Shown one piece after another: positions 36,714 to 49,384 of a stretch of DNA of 64,000 nucleotides. The notes beneath the pieces were generated by a model, which was not told where the DNA came from, did not search any database, and saw only the letters and a list, made by a program, of their open reading frames with translations. Made by a program: the position numbers and the translations under genes. Position 1 is the first letter of the stretch. Every line of letters begins with the position of its first letter. This stretch comes from Circinella umbellata (Eukaryota > Mucoromycota > Mucoromycetes > Mucorales > Lichtheimiaceae): positions 62,001 through 126,000 of the forward strand of contig JAIWNF010000029.1 in the NCBI GenBank assembly GCA_025093555.1, in the 5' to 3' direction.

Positions 36714-37723
36714 CAAATAGAATTATTTTACCATAATAGGGCGGTGGAGGATCATATTCATCCATATCAGTAGTATAATTATCTTCCACATCAGGATATA
36801 CATTGACATCACTGTCAACAGTTAAAGTTTCACGTAATAATTCTCCAAGTCCAACTACATCACTGTCTTCTTCTTCTTCTCCTATTCCTGTTTCTTCTTC
36901 ATATGAATCATTATCATATGAATATCTATGTAATAGATTTGGGTCGTTTTCAAATTCTTCATAATTATTATCATCAGAAGAAATGGATCTCCAATCTACA
37001 TATTCATTTCCAATTTCATCTTGTACGGAAAGATAATCCACTGAACTCTCCTCATTTTCATTCAAGTTACTCCTATTATTACTGCTGCTGCTACTATTAT
37101 TACTGACAAGATCTTGATATTCATCATCACTGTTAGGATTTGTTGGCCATGGTGAATTTGGTTCTTCATCATCATTTACATGTTCACGATAATCATCGAA
37201 AAAGAGAAAAGCAGGATTAATTGGATTATATTCTTCTTCTCCTTCTTCATTTTCGTCATATTGTTGATAGTATTCATTATAAGGATAATGATATCCTGTT
37301 TCTTCTTCTTCTTCTTCTTCTTCTTCATTATCGTTAGGAACAGTTGTGTCTGTCGGTTCATTATCATTAGGATAAAGAGCATTTGTCAACTCAACATTTC
37401 CATATTCTTCTTCTTCTTGTGGATAAGTTCCAGGTAAAGGAGTATCATTGAAACCATTACGGAATACACTATTCCATAATGAAGCCAGTGTTTCATCTTC
37501 GTCACTCCAAGTGGTTCGATTGTCTTGAATGGGTTCAATCTAAATACCATTTATTGTATATTTATATTTATTTATTTGTGTGTGAGAGAGAGAAATAAAA
37601 AAAAAACAGTTACATTAGTTATTTTACCTCTTCAACGAAATCAGAAAGACATCGTTCACATGTTAAATAGTGAGCAGCAATAATTTGAGTTTCTTCTTGA
37701 CACGAATGACAATAATAATCCAT
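36085..37723 (-). CDS. RING-H2 E3 ubiquitin ligase, RNF126/RNF115-like
   Basis: A 420-residue protein. Exons: 37723-37628, 37539-36732, 36643-36586, 36528-36481, 36413-36189, 36112-36085. It starts with a small zinc ribbon (MDYYCHSCQEE..LTCERCLSDFVEE), as in RNF115/126 ligases. A long, very acidic, disordered middle follows, with poly-Glu runs and DPPPPYY, a WW-binding-like PPxY motif. The RING-H2 is at the C-terminus: CSIC, CMHGFHSGC, then CPVC, split by an intron just before the last cysteine and completed by an eight-codon final exon. Eight metal ligands are in the right order. The substrate is unknown; family members act on misfolded or endocytosed membrane proteins. The gene is divergent from the Cdc4-like gene. 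Confidence 0.88.
36682..36711. repeat. (TG)15 microsatellite
   Basis: An uninterrupted TG run of about 30 bp in the second intron of the RING-H2 gene, close to its 3' splice site on the minus strand. Confidence 0.92.
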
Positions 37724-39484
37724 TCAATATTTTATATATATATAATCTATATATAAACTAAAAGCAAAACACAAAACACACACACACACACACAAAAAAA
37801 AAAAAAACCAAAAAAAAAAGAAAGAGAGGAAGTTAAAAAAAAGGTGTGTGGTCTGTGTATATGTGTGTGTGTGTCTCTCTCTCTCTTTTTGTATATGTGT
37901 GGAACTTGTTTATATATGTATTAGGCTTGCGTGTGTACAACAAATAATTTTATACAACTTTCACATATTTTTTTTTTACGTATTATGGCTCTTTTGGAAT
38001 AAAAAACAAAGTTCTTGATATAGTTCTCTTCTTGTCGGTTTTTATCACATAGATCGTATTTTATGCATAAACTCTCTTTTTTTTTCCCATTATATTAAAA
38101 GGTATTTATTATTCATTATTGTTTCGTTGACTAGAATAACTCCCCCCCTTTCCTCCTTTTTTTTTCTCATTATTATTATTGACAGTAATCACAATGTAAC
38201 TAGGTAACACAAGTAATCATTCATATGAAAAAAAAATATTTTCTTTTCTTTTTTAGCGCTTCAACACCATGACCGACTTGTAGTTTATGTCCTAATCATT
38301 TTGATGAAGAACATATATTATTGTTATGAGAGAATCCATCATTTTTTAATAGTAGCTTTTTTTTTTAATGAAACTGGAAATTGTGGATGATCTGTTAAAA
38401 TATTTGATACGTAAACGTTTGAACAATTTGATAATCTAACATATAAGTCTCAAAAAAGAACCTTTACCCAGTAGTGAGTTAGCTATGTGAGTTATATATA
38501 TTTATTCTTTTTTCTAAGCAAATCATATCACTGGATTAAGCTTTAGGATTCTTTGCTAAATACATTTACGTAAAATAATATTCAGCATAGCAATATGATT
38601 CTAAGCTAGTTTTTGGTTTGTTGAATTTTATCAACAGTTTCAAGTCTTGTAATTGTGCCTGAAGATAAGTTGTTTTCATTGATAGAATCCAAAAGAAGAA
38701 ATTTACTTTTAAATAAAATTGAAAAAACGACTAGTGCGAGTGCTTTTAATAAGGTGATAATTATGTTTAAAAGATCGACCCACTCGATTTTTTGTTAGTA
38801 ATTAACGTAGAAATATCAATCATTATAAGTTTCTTTTGATATTAATAATTATTATCGATGTTGTCCTCATTGTCGTTAGGTTGTTGTGTATAAATACCAA
38901 CATGTTCGAGTTCATCACCTACCTAATAAACGTCCTATTAGATAACCCATTTGAGTGTTCATAAGACATTTTTCCATATATATCATTCTATTTAAATAGT
39001 ATAGCATAGGATATAGTAACAGTTAATGTCTATTATAATATATTTCTCTTATGATTTTATTCACGGATTGATTCCATGTCTAGTAGTAGTTTTTGTGTTA
39101 CATACCTGACTATAAAATTACATATACAATTTGCCTTTTGCTGCATAAATAATTCATGCTAATAATAAATGAATATTTATATAATGAGATCTATTCATTG
39201 TAATTTCATTCTATACATATACAATATATACATCTTTATATACATCATATATACAATATAACATCATAACTAATCGCATTATTTTCTTTGTAAACTTAAA
39301 TAGTTTTGTGGGGGGAAGTTATTTTTTCAAATTCCGATTATATATATAAGCTTGTTATATAGGTGGGCCCTCATAACTACCTTAAGTTTGTTCTGTAACC
39401 TCTTATTATTCTTTTATTAATCGTTTTTTATAATCTTTTTGTTATTTCAAACTTTTAATTATATACTTGATTTAATCCAATGCA
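37724..39484. other. Divergent promoter region
   Basis: 1.76 kb between two gene starts (RING-H2 minus, Cdc4-like plus). It contains CA, A-run and GT/CT-rich simple repeats at 37770-37890, then AT-rich DNA. No frame or RNA gene recognised. Confidence 0.45.
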
Positions 39485-42314
39485 ATGAATAATATCACTT
39501 CTTCTTCTTCTTCATCCACAATTTCAACCTCGGTTGATATAAAATCACTTGATGAGGTTTGTTATGCAAAAGAAAAAAAAAAGAGTAGTAATGTTTTTTT
39601 TTTTTTGACTCTACATTTCTAATCAAAGAAGACTTTGGTGGTTGGTGGGGTTTTATTATTCTTCGTTTGATTTCGGTGTTGGGATGGATGGCATATTGTC
39701 TTTTTTTTTCTCTAAAAAAATGTTGAATAGTCGGTCGCCACTACCAACACGACTACGACTTCCCTTCAACAACAGCAGATAACTTATAAAAGCATGAATG
39801 ATCAAGATACTCTATCTAAATGTACAACTAATACGGATGATCCATTAAATAAGGCCAAATGGCCTTCATTTGAGGTAATGAATCTTTTTATTTTGTTTCG
39901 AGATCTTATTTTAATCTATCTGTATGGATATAAAATGTGTGTATCCGTATCCGTATCAGTATCAGTATGTGTGTGTGTGTGTGTGGAGGGGGGGGGTTTC
40001 GTTCATGATTTTATCCAATTTTTTTTTTACAATACGTATCTGGACAGGGGCAAGAAAAAAACTCCTTCCACTGGCCCCCGCTCCTTTCTATCCCTCCTCC
40101 CCCCGTCCTCTAGAACTTTATGTTATTTATAAAAAAAATCATATAATTTATTATTTATTAATATTCCAATGTTTTTATTTATAGGCTGTTATATCATGTA
40201 TTCATAATCTATTTTCTCGTAAACGACCCGTTGAAGAAGATGAGGATGGCGACAGTGATCATGTACGACCCTCTAAACGACGACATCGAGAACAAAGTCT
40301 TGAAACCAAGGACGACACTAAAGCTAATCCTATTGAAACCATTTATCACGTTAATACGTCTAACAACAACAGTAACAATAACAGCAGTAGCAACAATAGC
40401 AATAGTAGCAATAGTAGCAATAACATTAATAATACCCCTATTTTAAAACATACAAGCTTACATGATCTTAATCAATTACCTGGGATGGTGACAGCATTTG
40501 ATGAGTTAGATCCCGATACCAAAAGCACCATTCTATTACAACTTCTTAAAAGATCATCCACAAATACCCTTCAACTTGTTAGTTCGTTAATTATCCCAAC
40601 ATTACGTCGTGATTTTCTATCATCCTTACCTAAAGAGGTTTCGTTATGTGTTTTATTCTATTTGGATGCTCAAACATTATGCAGGGCTTCTACTGTATGT
40701 CGATCATGGCGTGATTTAATCGATGGGGATGAACTATTATGGAAACGTCGAATGATCCAAGATGGATTTAAACACGATGATCCTTGGGCATCCCAATATC
40801 GAGGTAGTATGAATATTACTTCTGATACCAATGATTCATCACCTTCCTCATCATCATCATCAACAAATATACCATCATCTAATAATATCAATAATAATAA
40901 AATCAATCCATACAAAGAACGTTATCGACGACTTTATACTCTACAACAAAATTGGCGTAAAGGACGAGTTCGAACCACCCGATTAATTAGCCATCCACAC
41001 AATGTCGTTACTTGTCTTTCTATAGACGAAGATAAAATTATATCAGGAGCGGATGATCATATAATTAATATCTATGATGCTAAAACATTAACACGACGCC
41101 GCTGTTTACGAGGTCACGAAGGAGGTGTGTGGGCATTACAACATGTGGGTAATACACTTGTAAGTGGCTCAACGGATCGCACTGTTCGTGTATGGAACAT
41201 GTTGAATGGAAAATGTACTCATGTTTTTCATGGACATGTATCCACTGTCCGTTGTCTTCAAATTGTCATGCCTAATAAAAACAATGAACCCAGTCAACCC
41301 TTGATTATTGCTGGATCACGTGATTCTACTATACGTATATGGCGACTTCCAGATCCAGAAAATGATCCACCTTATGATCATGGTAATACCACCACGAATA
41401 ATATGGGTGTACGCAATAATACAACTACTGCTGGTACTCATGGGGATGGTATCAATAATAACGCTCCGGCTCATCGTCTTTCGACTACATCTACCAACAA
41501 TAACAATCCATATCATATGTATACATTGACAGGACATACAAATTCGGTTCGAGCCATTGCAGCCCATGGAAACATTTTAGTCAGTGGTAGTTATGATCGA
41601 AAAGTGTGTATTTGGGATTTATCCAAAGGAACATTAATTCATCGCATGGAAGGTCACGGTGAAAAAGTATATTCAGTAGTGATTGATCCTGAACGAAACC
41701 AATGTATGAGTGGTAGTATGGATGCTTGTATCAAAATATGGTCCTTGGAAACGGGTCAATGTTTACGTACATTAGATGGCCATTCAATACTAGTTGGATT
41801 ATTGGGACTTTCTCAAGATCATTTAGTATCTGCTGCAGCGGATACCACATTACGTGTATGGTCTCCAGAAGGCGATTGTATGCATGCTCTATTAGGTCAC
41901 CAAGGAGCTATTACTTGTTTTCAACATGATCATGAAAAAATTATTTCTGGTTCAGAAGGGGGTTTGAAACTATGGGATATCAAGACTGGAAAACTTTTAC
42001 AAAACTTTGTTTCTTATGCAACAGGTGTTTGGCGAGTTGCTTTTGATCAACGAAAATGTGTAGCTGCTATTCATTGGTAAATATATAATGAATGATAATA
42101 ATAGAGAGGAGGAGGGTTGGGATCTGTCTGTATTGTTTTCATATATATATATATATATATATATTAATCTAATGTGTCTTCTTTTTTTTATATAATTAGT
42201 AATAATATTACCTATTTAGAAGTACTTGATTTTGGTTCTCATGGTTTGGAAGAAGCTATCAATTATGAGATAGCATCTACAACCAATCGACCTTTCCACA
42301 AAACAAAATATTAA
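39485..42314 (+). CDS. CDC4: Cdc4/Fbw7/Pop1-type F-box WD40 protein
   Basis: The 740-residue substrate receptor of an SCF ubiquitin ligase, probably nuclear. Exons: 39485-39556, 39731-39874, 40185-42076, 42200-42314. It begins with Ser/Thr-rich sequence, then an acidic/basic nuclear-signal-like region (FSRKRPVEEDEDGD, RPSKRRHRE) and an Asn/Ser run. The dimerisation helix precedes the F-box (DFLSSLPKEVSLCVLFYLDAQ to VCRSWRDLIDGDELLWKRR, about 215-265). A WD40 propeller follows (RCLRGHEGGVWAL, VSGSTDRTVRVWN, YTLTGHTNSVRAI, CLRTLDGHSILVG, ALLGHQGAITCF, ISGSEGGLKLWD). The end CVAAIHCNNITYLEVLDFG matches the Cdc4 family tail. Family substrates are phosphodegron proteins such as CDK inhibitors and cyclins. 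A short ATG CAA TGA frame precedes the start by 5 bp. Confidence 0.92.
42139..42165. repeat. (AT)n microsatellite in an intron
   Basis: A run of AT dinucleotides in the last intron of the Cdc4-like gene. Confidence 0.85.
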
Positions 42315-43507
42315 ATAATAATAATAATAATATATTTCTTCACCTTTTCTTTTCTCAACCTCTTTTATATATTCTTTAAAAATTATAATAAAGCATGCTA
42401 GATATGGACTATAATCATAAACACAGGTTTTAGAATGGTTTTTTTTTTATCGTATTCAAATAGATCCATCTTGGGGAATTGTGGTTTTCATAAATGACAA
42501 TGGATGCACTCTTCTCCCTTTTAAAAGAAATAATTTTTTTAAATGACTTGATCATTTATTAAAAGGGAGATAATGAGAGGGGGAAAGTGTTTTTTTTTTT
42601 TCATTTGACTATATAAATTTTTGACAACGATAGAAAAACTTTATTTCGAAAAGATTCAAGAGTTAAAGAATAACATGAAGTGATAAAAAAGAAAAGAACA
42701 GCAGATTCCCCCTTCTCTCCCCCACAACCCCCATCAAAAAAAAAAATTACCCAAAATCTCGGGACTTTTTTTTTTATAAAGCTGTCAAGAGAAAGTTGTC
42801 AATTCATTTATTACTATAAAAGTTTTTTAAAGTATCACAAGGCCCTTTTTTTTTTACTCCAGCTTAAAATAATGTCAGCGGGATCGAAAACCATGAACGC
42901 ATCTATTCATTTAAAAGATTTTAACAAGACCCGAACCTTTTTTTTTTTTTTTTTTTTTTTTGGTTGTCATATTAGTTACCATGGAAATCCATTTCTCATT
43001 TAAATTTGATAATTTAAAAAAAAAGTACTTGTAAAAAAAAAGGTGTGATTTATTATAATAAAATGAGGTTTTTTTTTTTTTTGTATCCATAATTAAATTA
43101 AAAACGTGAACTTGAAAAAAAAAAAAGTGGATGATCGTTAATAAATAATAATAATATTATTACTTTATTATTTTAACTCGTCTTTAAAAAGAAACCGATT
43201 GTGTGTGTTATATATATGTCGTTCTTTGTGTAACTTCTGCTTTTCTTTTGAGCTGGTGAAAAAAAGGAGGCGGGGGATTGGGGAGTTGAGTTTATAATAA
43301 AGGCAACTTGAACTTCTTACTTTATAATTCTCTTTTTTTTTTTTACATATATATTTCTTCTTTTTCCCTTTTTAAAATTCATCTTTTTTAACATTCCATA
43401 TTCCCCCCTTTTTTTCATCATCATCTTTTTCTTCTTTTTTTAAAAAAAGAAAGAAGAGCAAAACAAACAAAAATATATATATAATTATATAAAATATTAA
43501 TATTCCA
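42315..43507. other. Intergenic between Cdc4-like and MAPKK genes
   Basis: 1.2 kb rich in long T and A homopolymers (for example about 22 T near 42939-42961). It includes the inverted repeat listed next. A 107-codon frame here is mostly translated homopolymer and is not considered a gene. Confidence 0.45.
42514..42569. repeat. Compound inverted repeat downstream of the Cdc4-like gene
   Basis: An exact 11-bp inverted repeat (CTCCCTTTTAA at 42514-42524, TTAAAAGGGAG at 42559-42569) encloses a second, 6-bp one (AAATGA at 42541-42546, TCATTT at 42552-42557). It lies 200 bp after the stop and could fold as a cruciform or RNA hairpin. Confidence 0.6.
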
Positions 43508-45517
43508 ATGCCTTTACGAAAGAAACGTAACTTTAAAAACTTAACATTAGTCAATTCACCTGTGGTTGTGAGTGATAAACCTAAAGTACCAGAAAAACGA
43601 AGGTCATCAGCACGACGACTTGAAGAAGAATATAGTAAATTATGTGAGCAACTAAGTGATTTGGAGATTGGTCTTGAGTTGCGGCTGGATCTGCGTCCTG
43701 AAGACTTTGAAACTATTGATGAATTGGGTCGAGGTAATGGTGGAACTGTTTGTAAAGTATTACACGTACGAACTCATACTGTTATGGCGAGAAAGGTACT
43801 ATTTAGCAGACTGAAAATAAATATTATTATTATTGTTATGCATTTTTTTTTTATATTCCCTTGTTTTATTCCCCTTCCCTTCTCCTTCCCCCTTTCTTTC
43901 TTTCTCTTACACACACATACGTTTTATTCATATAAACACACATACAACCCACAAAATCTTCCCTTTCGCACCAACCCAATCCTTGAAAAAAAAAGATCAT
44001 TATTAAGTAGATATATAATTTAGGTAATTCACGTGGAAGCCAATGTCAACGTTCGAAAACAAATTATGCGTGAACTTCAGTTTATGCATGATTGTAATTC
44101 TCGACATATTGTCAGTTTTTATGGTGCATTTATGAATGGTGGTGATATTTCGATTTGTATGGAATATATGGATATTGGGTAATGTATATTCTCTTATGTA
44201 CCTTTTATGTAAAAAAAGTGTGTTGATGTGTTGGGATATACACAAGAAGTTTATTTATTTACTTTTTGCCATGTGGTAACCACGCGTTTATTATTATTAT
44301 TTTATTATTATTAATGTTAATATGTTTAATTGATTATATACTAATTTAAATTTTTATTTTGGGGGGGCGGAACGTTATAATAGTTCACTTGACCGGATTT
44401 ACAAAAAGCATGGGCCGATTCCCCTGGATGTATTAAAGAAAATTGCTTATGCGGTAATTCATTGTTATATTAGATTTTTTTATGGTTTGATTTGTTCATT
44501 TTTTATATCATACTGTTATATTGAACAAGAGTTTTTTTTTTTTTTTTTAGATTGTAGACGGTTTGATTTATTTGTATGACGAACATCGAATTATTCATCG
44601 AGGTAAAATAAAGTTTTTTTTTTTGTTAATTTATATACATATATATGTGGGGGGGGGGGCTGTTAGAGGGAAAGAAAAAGGAAAAACTCATACTTCTTTA
44701 TTATAAAATAATAGATTTAAAACCATCCAATGTACTTGTAAATTCTCAAGGACAAATTAAATTATGTGATTTTGGTGTATCAGGACAACTTATTAATTCT
44801 GTTGCAGATACTTTTGTTGGAACAAGCTCTTACATGAGTGTAAGTAGTATGGGAGAGAGATGTTATGGATATGAATTATATATATATAGTTATTTACATT
44901 GATTATATATGTATACTTGTTATATAGCCGGAACGTATTATGGGATCGCCTTATTCTGTTAAATCTGATGTTTGGTCATTAGGTATAACTTTAATGGAAT
45001 TAGCACTTGCACGATTCCCATTCCCACCCGATGGTAATCCATTGTCCATCTTTGAATTATTGCAACATATTGTCAATGAACCTGTTCCTTCTTTCCCACC
45101 AAACAAGTTCCCAGAAGTATTAACAGATTTTGTGGATAAATGGTAAGCTTTAAATATAAGGTGGAAGATGGAGGGGAAACAGTAAGAAGGCTATGCATGT
45201 TTATCTAATGTGATTAAATTATATGATGTTGGATATAATAATAGTTTGGTCAAGGAAGTACAAGACAGAGCTACACCGAGTGATTTAAGAGTAAGTAAAT
45301 TAAAAAAAAAGATGATAAAATATGGGCTTGAAGATGATTAATATAAATATATGAAATTGGGAAAATTCTATAGAAACACGAGTATTTAGCAAATGCAGCT
45401 ACAGAAAAGGTTGATTTGGAAAAATGGGCACGTAGTGTTGCAAGTGCACCTGATCGAATTGATATATCCCAGTTACAATCAACAACATCTACAAGTACTG
45501 ATAGTCAATCTTCTTAA
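43508..45517 (+). CDS. MAP kinase kinase, Ste7/Byr1/Fuz7 type
   Basis: A 364-residue dual-specificity kinase. Eight exons: 43508-43795, 44024-44178, 44384-44453, 44551-44602, 44715-44839, 44928-45142, 45245-45290, 45374-45517. A short basic N-terminus with a likely MAPK-docking patch ([12 protein letters not shown]) is followed by the kinase domain: [12 protein letters not shown], the ATP-binding lysine in MARKVIHVEA, HRDLKPSN (split by an intron), CDFGVSG, activation loop [20 protein letters not shown] with Ser/Thr in the MAPKK positions, and [13 protein letters not shown]. Kinase subdomains are complete. The LINS..VGTxSYMSPER loop is nearer to Ste7/Byr1/MEK1 (mating and filamentation cascades) than to Pbs2 or Mkk1. 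The Ser/Thr tail is short. Confidence 0.94.
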
Positions 45518-45692
45518 AGTGAATTTCTCTCTTCTTTTTTCTTTTTTTTTCCAGAACTTTGCAACCAAAAAATCAACCTTATAACCCCTCCCCTTTCCTC
45601 CCTTTACAAACAAAACAAATGCTCCCCTTTCCCTTCAAACATACGAAACACACCACACCACTCTTACTCTTTCACTCTATCACAAACACACG

Positions 45693-45724
<32 letters not shown>

Positions 45725-45983
45725 AATCATATAACAATTCTCAAAAAAAAAACATGGGCGTATCGATTCATTAGATATATTTCTATTTATCTTTTTTCTT
45801 GTTTTTTTTTCCAACTTCCTCTGCAACTTTTTTCTTCGATATATTTATATTTATATATATAAATAATGGTTACAATTATAAAAAAAGGAAAAATAAGTCG
45901 GTTTATTAAATAATTTTTATATTTGTCAAGCTATAACATTTTTTTTATAATCATTATTATTATATGTATATTTATTTATAAAT
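45518..45983. other. Intergenic between MAPKK and methyltransferase genes
   Basis: 466 bp containing a CA repeat (about 45691-45711) followed by TA repeats and AT-rich sequence. Presumably the MAPKK 3' UTR and the promoter of the next gene. Confidence 0.45.
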
Positions 45984-46977
45984 ATGCCACGTCGCCTATG
46001 GAGATATCAAGATACACGTTGGATTCGTCGATTGTTACCTGCTTGTGACAATGACATTTCATTAGCTAAACGACAATTAACTTGGCTTAAAGAAAAAACA
46101 AACAATCCAAGATTATTAGATCAACATGTACATGATCGTGTGGTTCGACATAAACCACTTCAATATATTTTGGGAACACAACCTTTTGGAGAATTAGATA
46201 TTGTAACACGACCCCCAATATTAATTCCTCGGTAAAAAAAAAAAATAAGAAAAATCATAAGGTGTTATATCATTTAATATATTAATAAAAGAAAAAAAAA
46301 TTAATTGAATAAATATATATATGTGTAGATGGGAAACAGAAGAATGGGTTCACCGATTAATTGATAAAATTATACCCTATAAAAACAATAAAGAATCTTT
46401 TCGTATCTTAGATATATGTACTGGATCTGGATGTATCGCATTATCCTTAGCAACCCATGTATCCCATTGCAATATCCTAGCAACAGATATATCCCAAAAA
46501 GCCATTACATTATCAAAAGAAAATTATCAAGAAAATATTTCAAAAATACAACAAGGATCTACCACAATTGAATTTAAACAAGTGGATGTATTTGCTCACA
46601 ATGCATTAGAAAAGATGATGTTACAAGGAAACAGAGGGTTTGATTTAATTGTATCCAATCCTCCTTATATTACTTTGGATGAATATAAAGATTTGGATCC
46701 TGATGTTAAACAATGGGAAGATTCAAGAGCATTGGTAGCAGAAGAACAAGGTATGGCTGTCCATCGAAGAATCATTGAATTGGCAAGTCAAGGATTATTA
46801 AGTAAACAAGAACAAGAAGAAACGGAGAAAAGAAGGATACCAAGATTAGTCATGGAATTTGGCGGAACTCATCAAGTTGAACCTTTGAAACAAATGATGT
46901 CGGATAAAAATTTATTTCAAGATATTGAAATATGGAAAGATTTAGCTGGTAAAGATAGAGTAATTGTTGGTATATAA
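45984..46977 (+). CDS. MTQ1: Peptide-release-factor glutamine N5-methyltransferase (PrmC/HemK family)
   Basis: A 298-residue SAM-dependent enzyme that methylates the GGQ glutamine of translation release factors. Exons: 45984-46231 and 46329-46977. The N-terminal helical domain (residues 1-80) has HKPLQYILGTQPFGELDI, the typical PrmC substrate-binding lead, then RPPILIPRWETEEW. The catalytic fold has motif I DICTGSGCIALSLA, acidic loop ATDIS, the family NPPY motif in DLIVSNPPYI, and EDSRALVA. The end KDLAGKDRVIVG is the normal PrmC C-terminus. Among fungal paralogues, the PrmC-like two-domain form corresponds to mitochondrial Mtq1 rather than cytosolic Mtq2. The N-terminus (MPRRLWRYQDTRWIRRLL) is Arg-rich and could serve as a presequence. 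Confidence 0.92.
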
Positions 46978-48056
46978 AAAATAAAGATTACTCCCAAATA
47001 TGACATCATTTTAAACGAGGCGTGGAAAAAAAAATGGATTCAACAAATTTGGGTACCTCAAAGGGGATTTAGTAGTCATGCATATAAATATATATATATA
47101 TATATTATAGCTGAACAAACTCACCGAAATAAGTAACTGTCTTTCTATACCATGAAATTATTTGTATTTATTTATCTAACGTCTCCTTGAAACACAGCGT
47201 CAGGTTTGACATATTGCTTTGAGGCAGTTAAAAACCCTGTGGCAGTAACAGGGAAAATGTCATGAGAGATAATAATGAAAATAAGAGGAAATTGAATTGG
47301 ATATTTGAATCAGGAGGGAGATATGATACATTTATCTAGGAGAAGAAGGATCTATCCAATGAATGATAGCTTGACCGATATTGTTGTCTAGATATTCATA
47401 TTGTTGTTGTGCGTCTGATTCGGCAAACAGCCAACCAAACTTGTTTCAAAAAGGTGTACACTGAGACCTTTGCCTTGAAAAATTTTATTTCATCTACACG
47501 ATCAGGTATAAGTATTATAAAAAGTATTCAACAATATTAACATTTTTAATAGGGACTTTCAAAATTGAAAGAAGTTGATTTCACGTAAACTGTGAACAAG
47601 AAATTGATTTTTGAAATCTCCTGTAACAGAATCGAATATACGGAACTCTCAAGAAAATATGGTGATGAGCATGAGCTCACATTCAATATAATATTCGCAA
47701 ACATTGTGAACGTACTGTTTAAAGGTTCTGAAAGTATGTTATCTGAATAAGTAATACAAATAAAGCGAAAGTAATATACATGTATTGATAATTTTTTTTT
47801 GTATACAGTGATGAGACTGGTTACCAGCATCCCTGTGTCGCTATAGAAGCAAATAAGTGTGTTTTTACTGGAAAAGATACTTCCCCCACTTATTCTCGAA
47901 GGAATAGATTTATTCTTCGAACACGATGAAAAAAGTTATCGGCTTTTGTTCTCAAAGAGAAAAAGGGCAAAGTAACAAATAATCTCAAGTTAAAACAGCA
48001 ATCAAAAAATAGGAGGGTCAATACTTGCGTTATTGATAATTTACAAGGAGCATATA
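46978..48056. other. Intergenic with scattered coding-like fragments
   Basis: Just over 1 kb. Two plus-strand stretches read like protein between stops: about 47595-47754 (ELSRKYGDEHELTF region) and about 47811-47930 (DETGYQHPCVAIE region). A TA-rich run lies at 47087-47107. They may be the upstream part of the decayed gene that follows. No single frame can be drawn. Confidence 0.35.
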
Positions 48057-48546
48057 ATGGACCCCATTCTTTCTTGGCATTGGATGTAATTGGTAAATAT
48101 AAATGTGAAAGGGAAAGGGAATCAATAAAGGTGTATGTTCTAACTTTTTTTTTTTAGGTTTAAATGGTTATATGTATATAAACTCGATAAAGTCGATAAT
48201 TACTTTGTAGCCACATCATTCCGTACTATCATTATACCGCAATGCTTCCCTGGCTTCGATCCTTTCGAGGATGTACGTATTAGCCTCGTTACTCTATCTT
48301 TGAGTAAGTTATTTATCCTTTTAATGTCTATCAACAATATTCGTTTCAAGCTAGCTCTTATCACTTACACTACTATTAGGGCTTTTACAGACATTTAGTA
48401 AAGGATCAAGCGAATGTGAAGTTTTAGAAGAAACCGAACGAAATATTGGAAGCATATTTTCTCTCAAATCTAATTTTGAACATGAACATCCATTTCCATT
48501 TATCTTCTTTGTATCTAAGAAAAGAAAAACAAGCAACTCTGGATGA
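48057..48546 (+). pseudogene. Remnant of an unrecognised spliced gene
   Basis: Three segments join in one frame through GT..AG introns: 48057-48085, 48158-48303 and 48380-48546, giving about 113 codons to a TGA. The product has HWMFKWLYVYKLDKVDNYF, TIIIPQCFPGFDPFEDVRIS and a polar tail, a composition unlike random AT-rich translation. Upstream the frame is closed by TAA at about 47995, and coding-like pieces further left lie in other frames, so this is probably the 3' end of a decayed gene. The function is unknown; it may belong to a multicopy family of this fungal group. Confidence 0.4.
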
Positions 48547-49384
48547 TTTACATCCCCAACAGCATGCACATGCTCTAAACCAAAGAAAAGAAAAGTATAT
48601 AATGTAGCTCGAGAAATATATAAATGATAAAGTAAGTCTCTTTTTATAAAAGATGTTATTGCATTATATTTAATTTTGACAATAATTACCATTATACTTC
48701 ACCGGCGCTGTAACTTTACAGCTCTATTTTTACAGCGAAGTAGTGCAGCGGTGGTTGTAACCTGAACTGTAAAATTGAAACCATGGAGAGCAGGCTGTAA
48801 GTTACAGCGTTTTTTAGCACCACGGCTCTACTTGCTCTTATATACCAAATCTATAAACATATGCTAAAAACTTACACAGAAACTTGATTATTTCAAAATC
48901 CTTGTAAATAATAATGTGATATATCACTTCTGTTTTTTTTTACTCCACTTTTTTCACATAAAAAATAAATATATTCTACAAACAAATCATACCAAGAGTT
49001 TCACCAACATAAAAATGATTAGAAATGGTGTGAGTGCTTTGATGTTTTTATTTATTTATTTATCTATTTATAGTGAAGTAAAACAAAACCTTTAATTTTT
49101 GCATGACGTATATAGATGTGTATAAGAAAAAAGATTAGAAAGAAAAACTATTATTTTTCACGTGTGGCCAAAAGTAAGACAAAGCGGTTCTATTTTTTTT
49201 TTACTGGTCCCTTTCCTTTCTCTTTCTTTCTTTTTAGGCCCCCCTCCATATTTTTTTTCTTTAAAAGTTATTTCGAAAAAAAACGCTTTTCGTTCTCGGC
49301 AGTTTTAACCCAACTACTAGATATACCGCCTCCTCCCTTTCTTTTATTCATTTTATATATTTATAAAAAAAAAGGTCGTTTGAA
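48547..49384. other. Intergenic region containing a foldback sequence
   Basis: 838 bp before the C1-DysF gene. It holds the palindromic sequence listed next and, near the right end, T-rich promoter-like sequence with a TATATTTATAAAAA stretch about 20-35 bp before the ATG. Confidence 0.45.
48706..48809. repeat. Foldback/MITE-like sequence
   Basis: The arm CGCTGTAACTTTACAGC (48706-48722) is repeated in inverse orientation as GCTGTAAGTTACAGCG (48794-48809), one base apart in length. Each arm is itself palindromic. Three more related TGTAA/TTACA motifs lie between them. GC content is higher than in the flanks. No target-site duplication could be fixed. Confidence 0.5.

Noticed and set aside
42680..43003. 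107-codon frame upstream of the MAPKK
   Set aside because: Largely translated poly-A/poly-T with homopolymer Lys/Phe runs.
47546..47830. 94-codon minus-strand frame
   Set aside because: The opposite strand reads more like protein here and the frame has no start context or motif.
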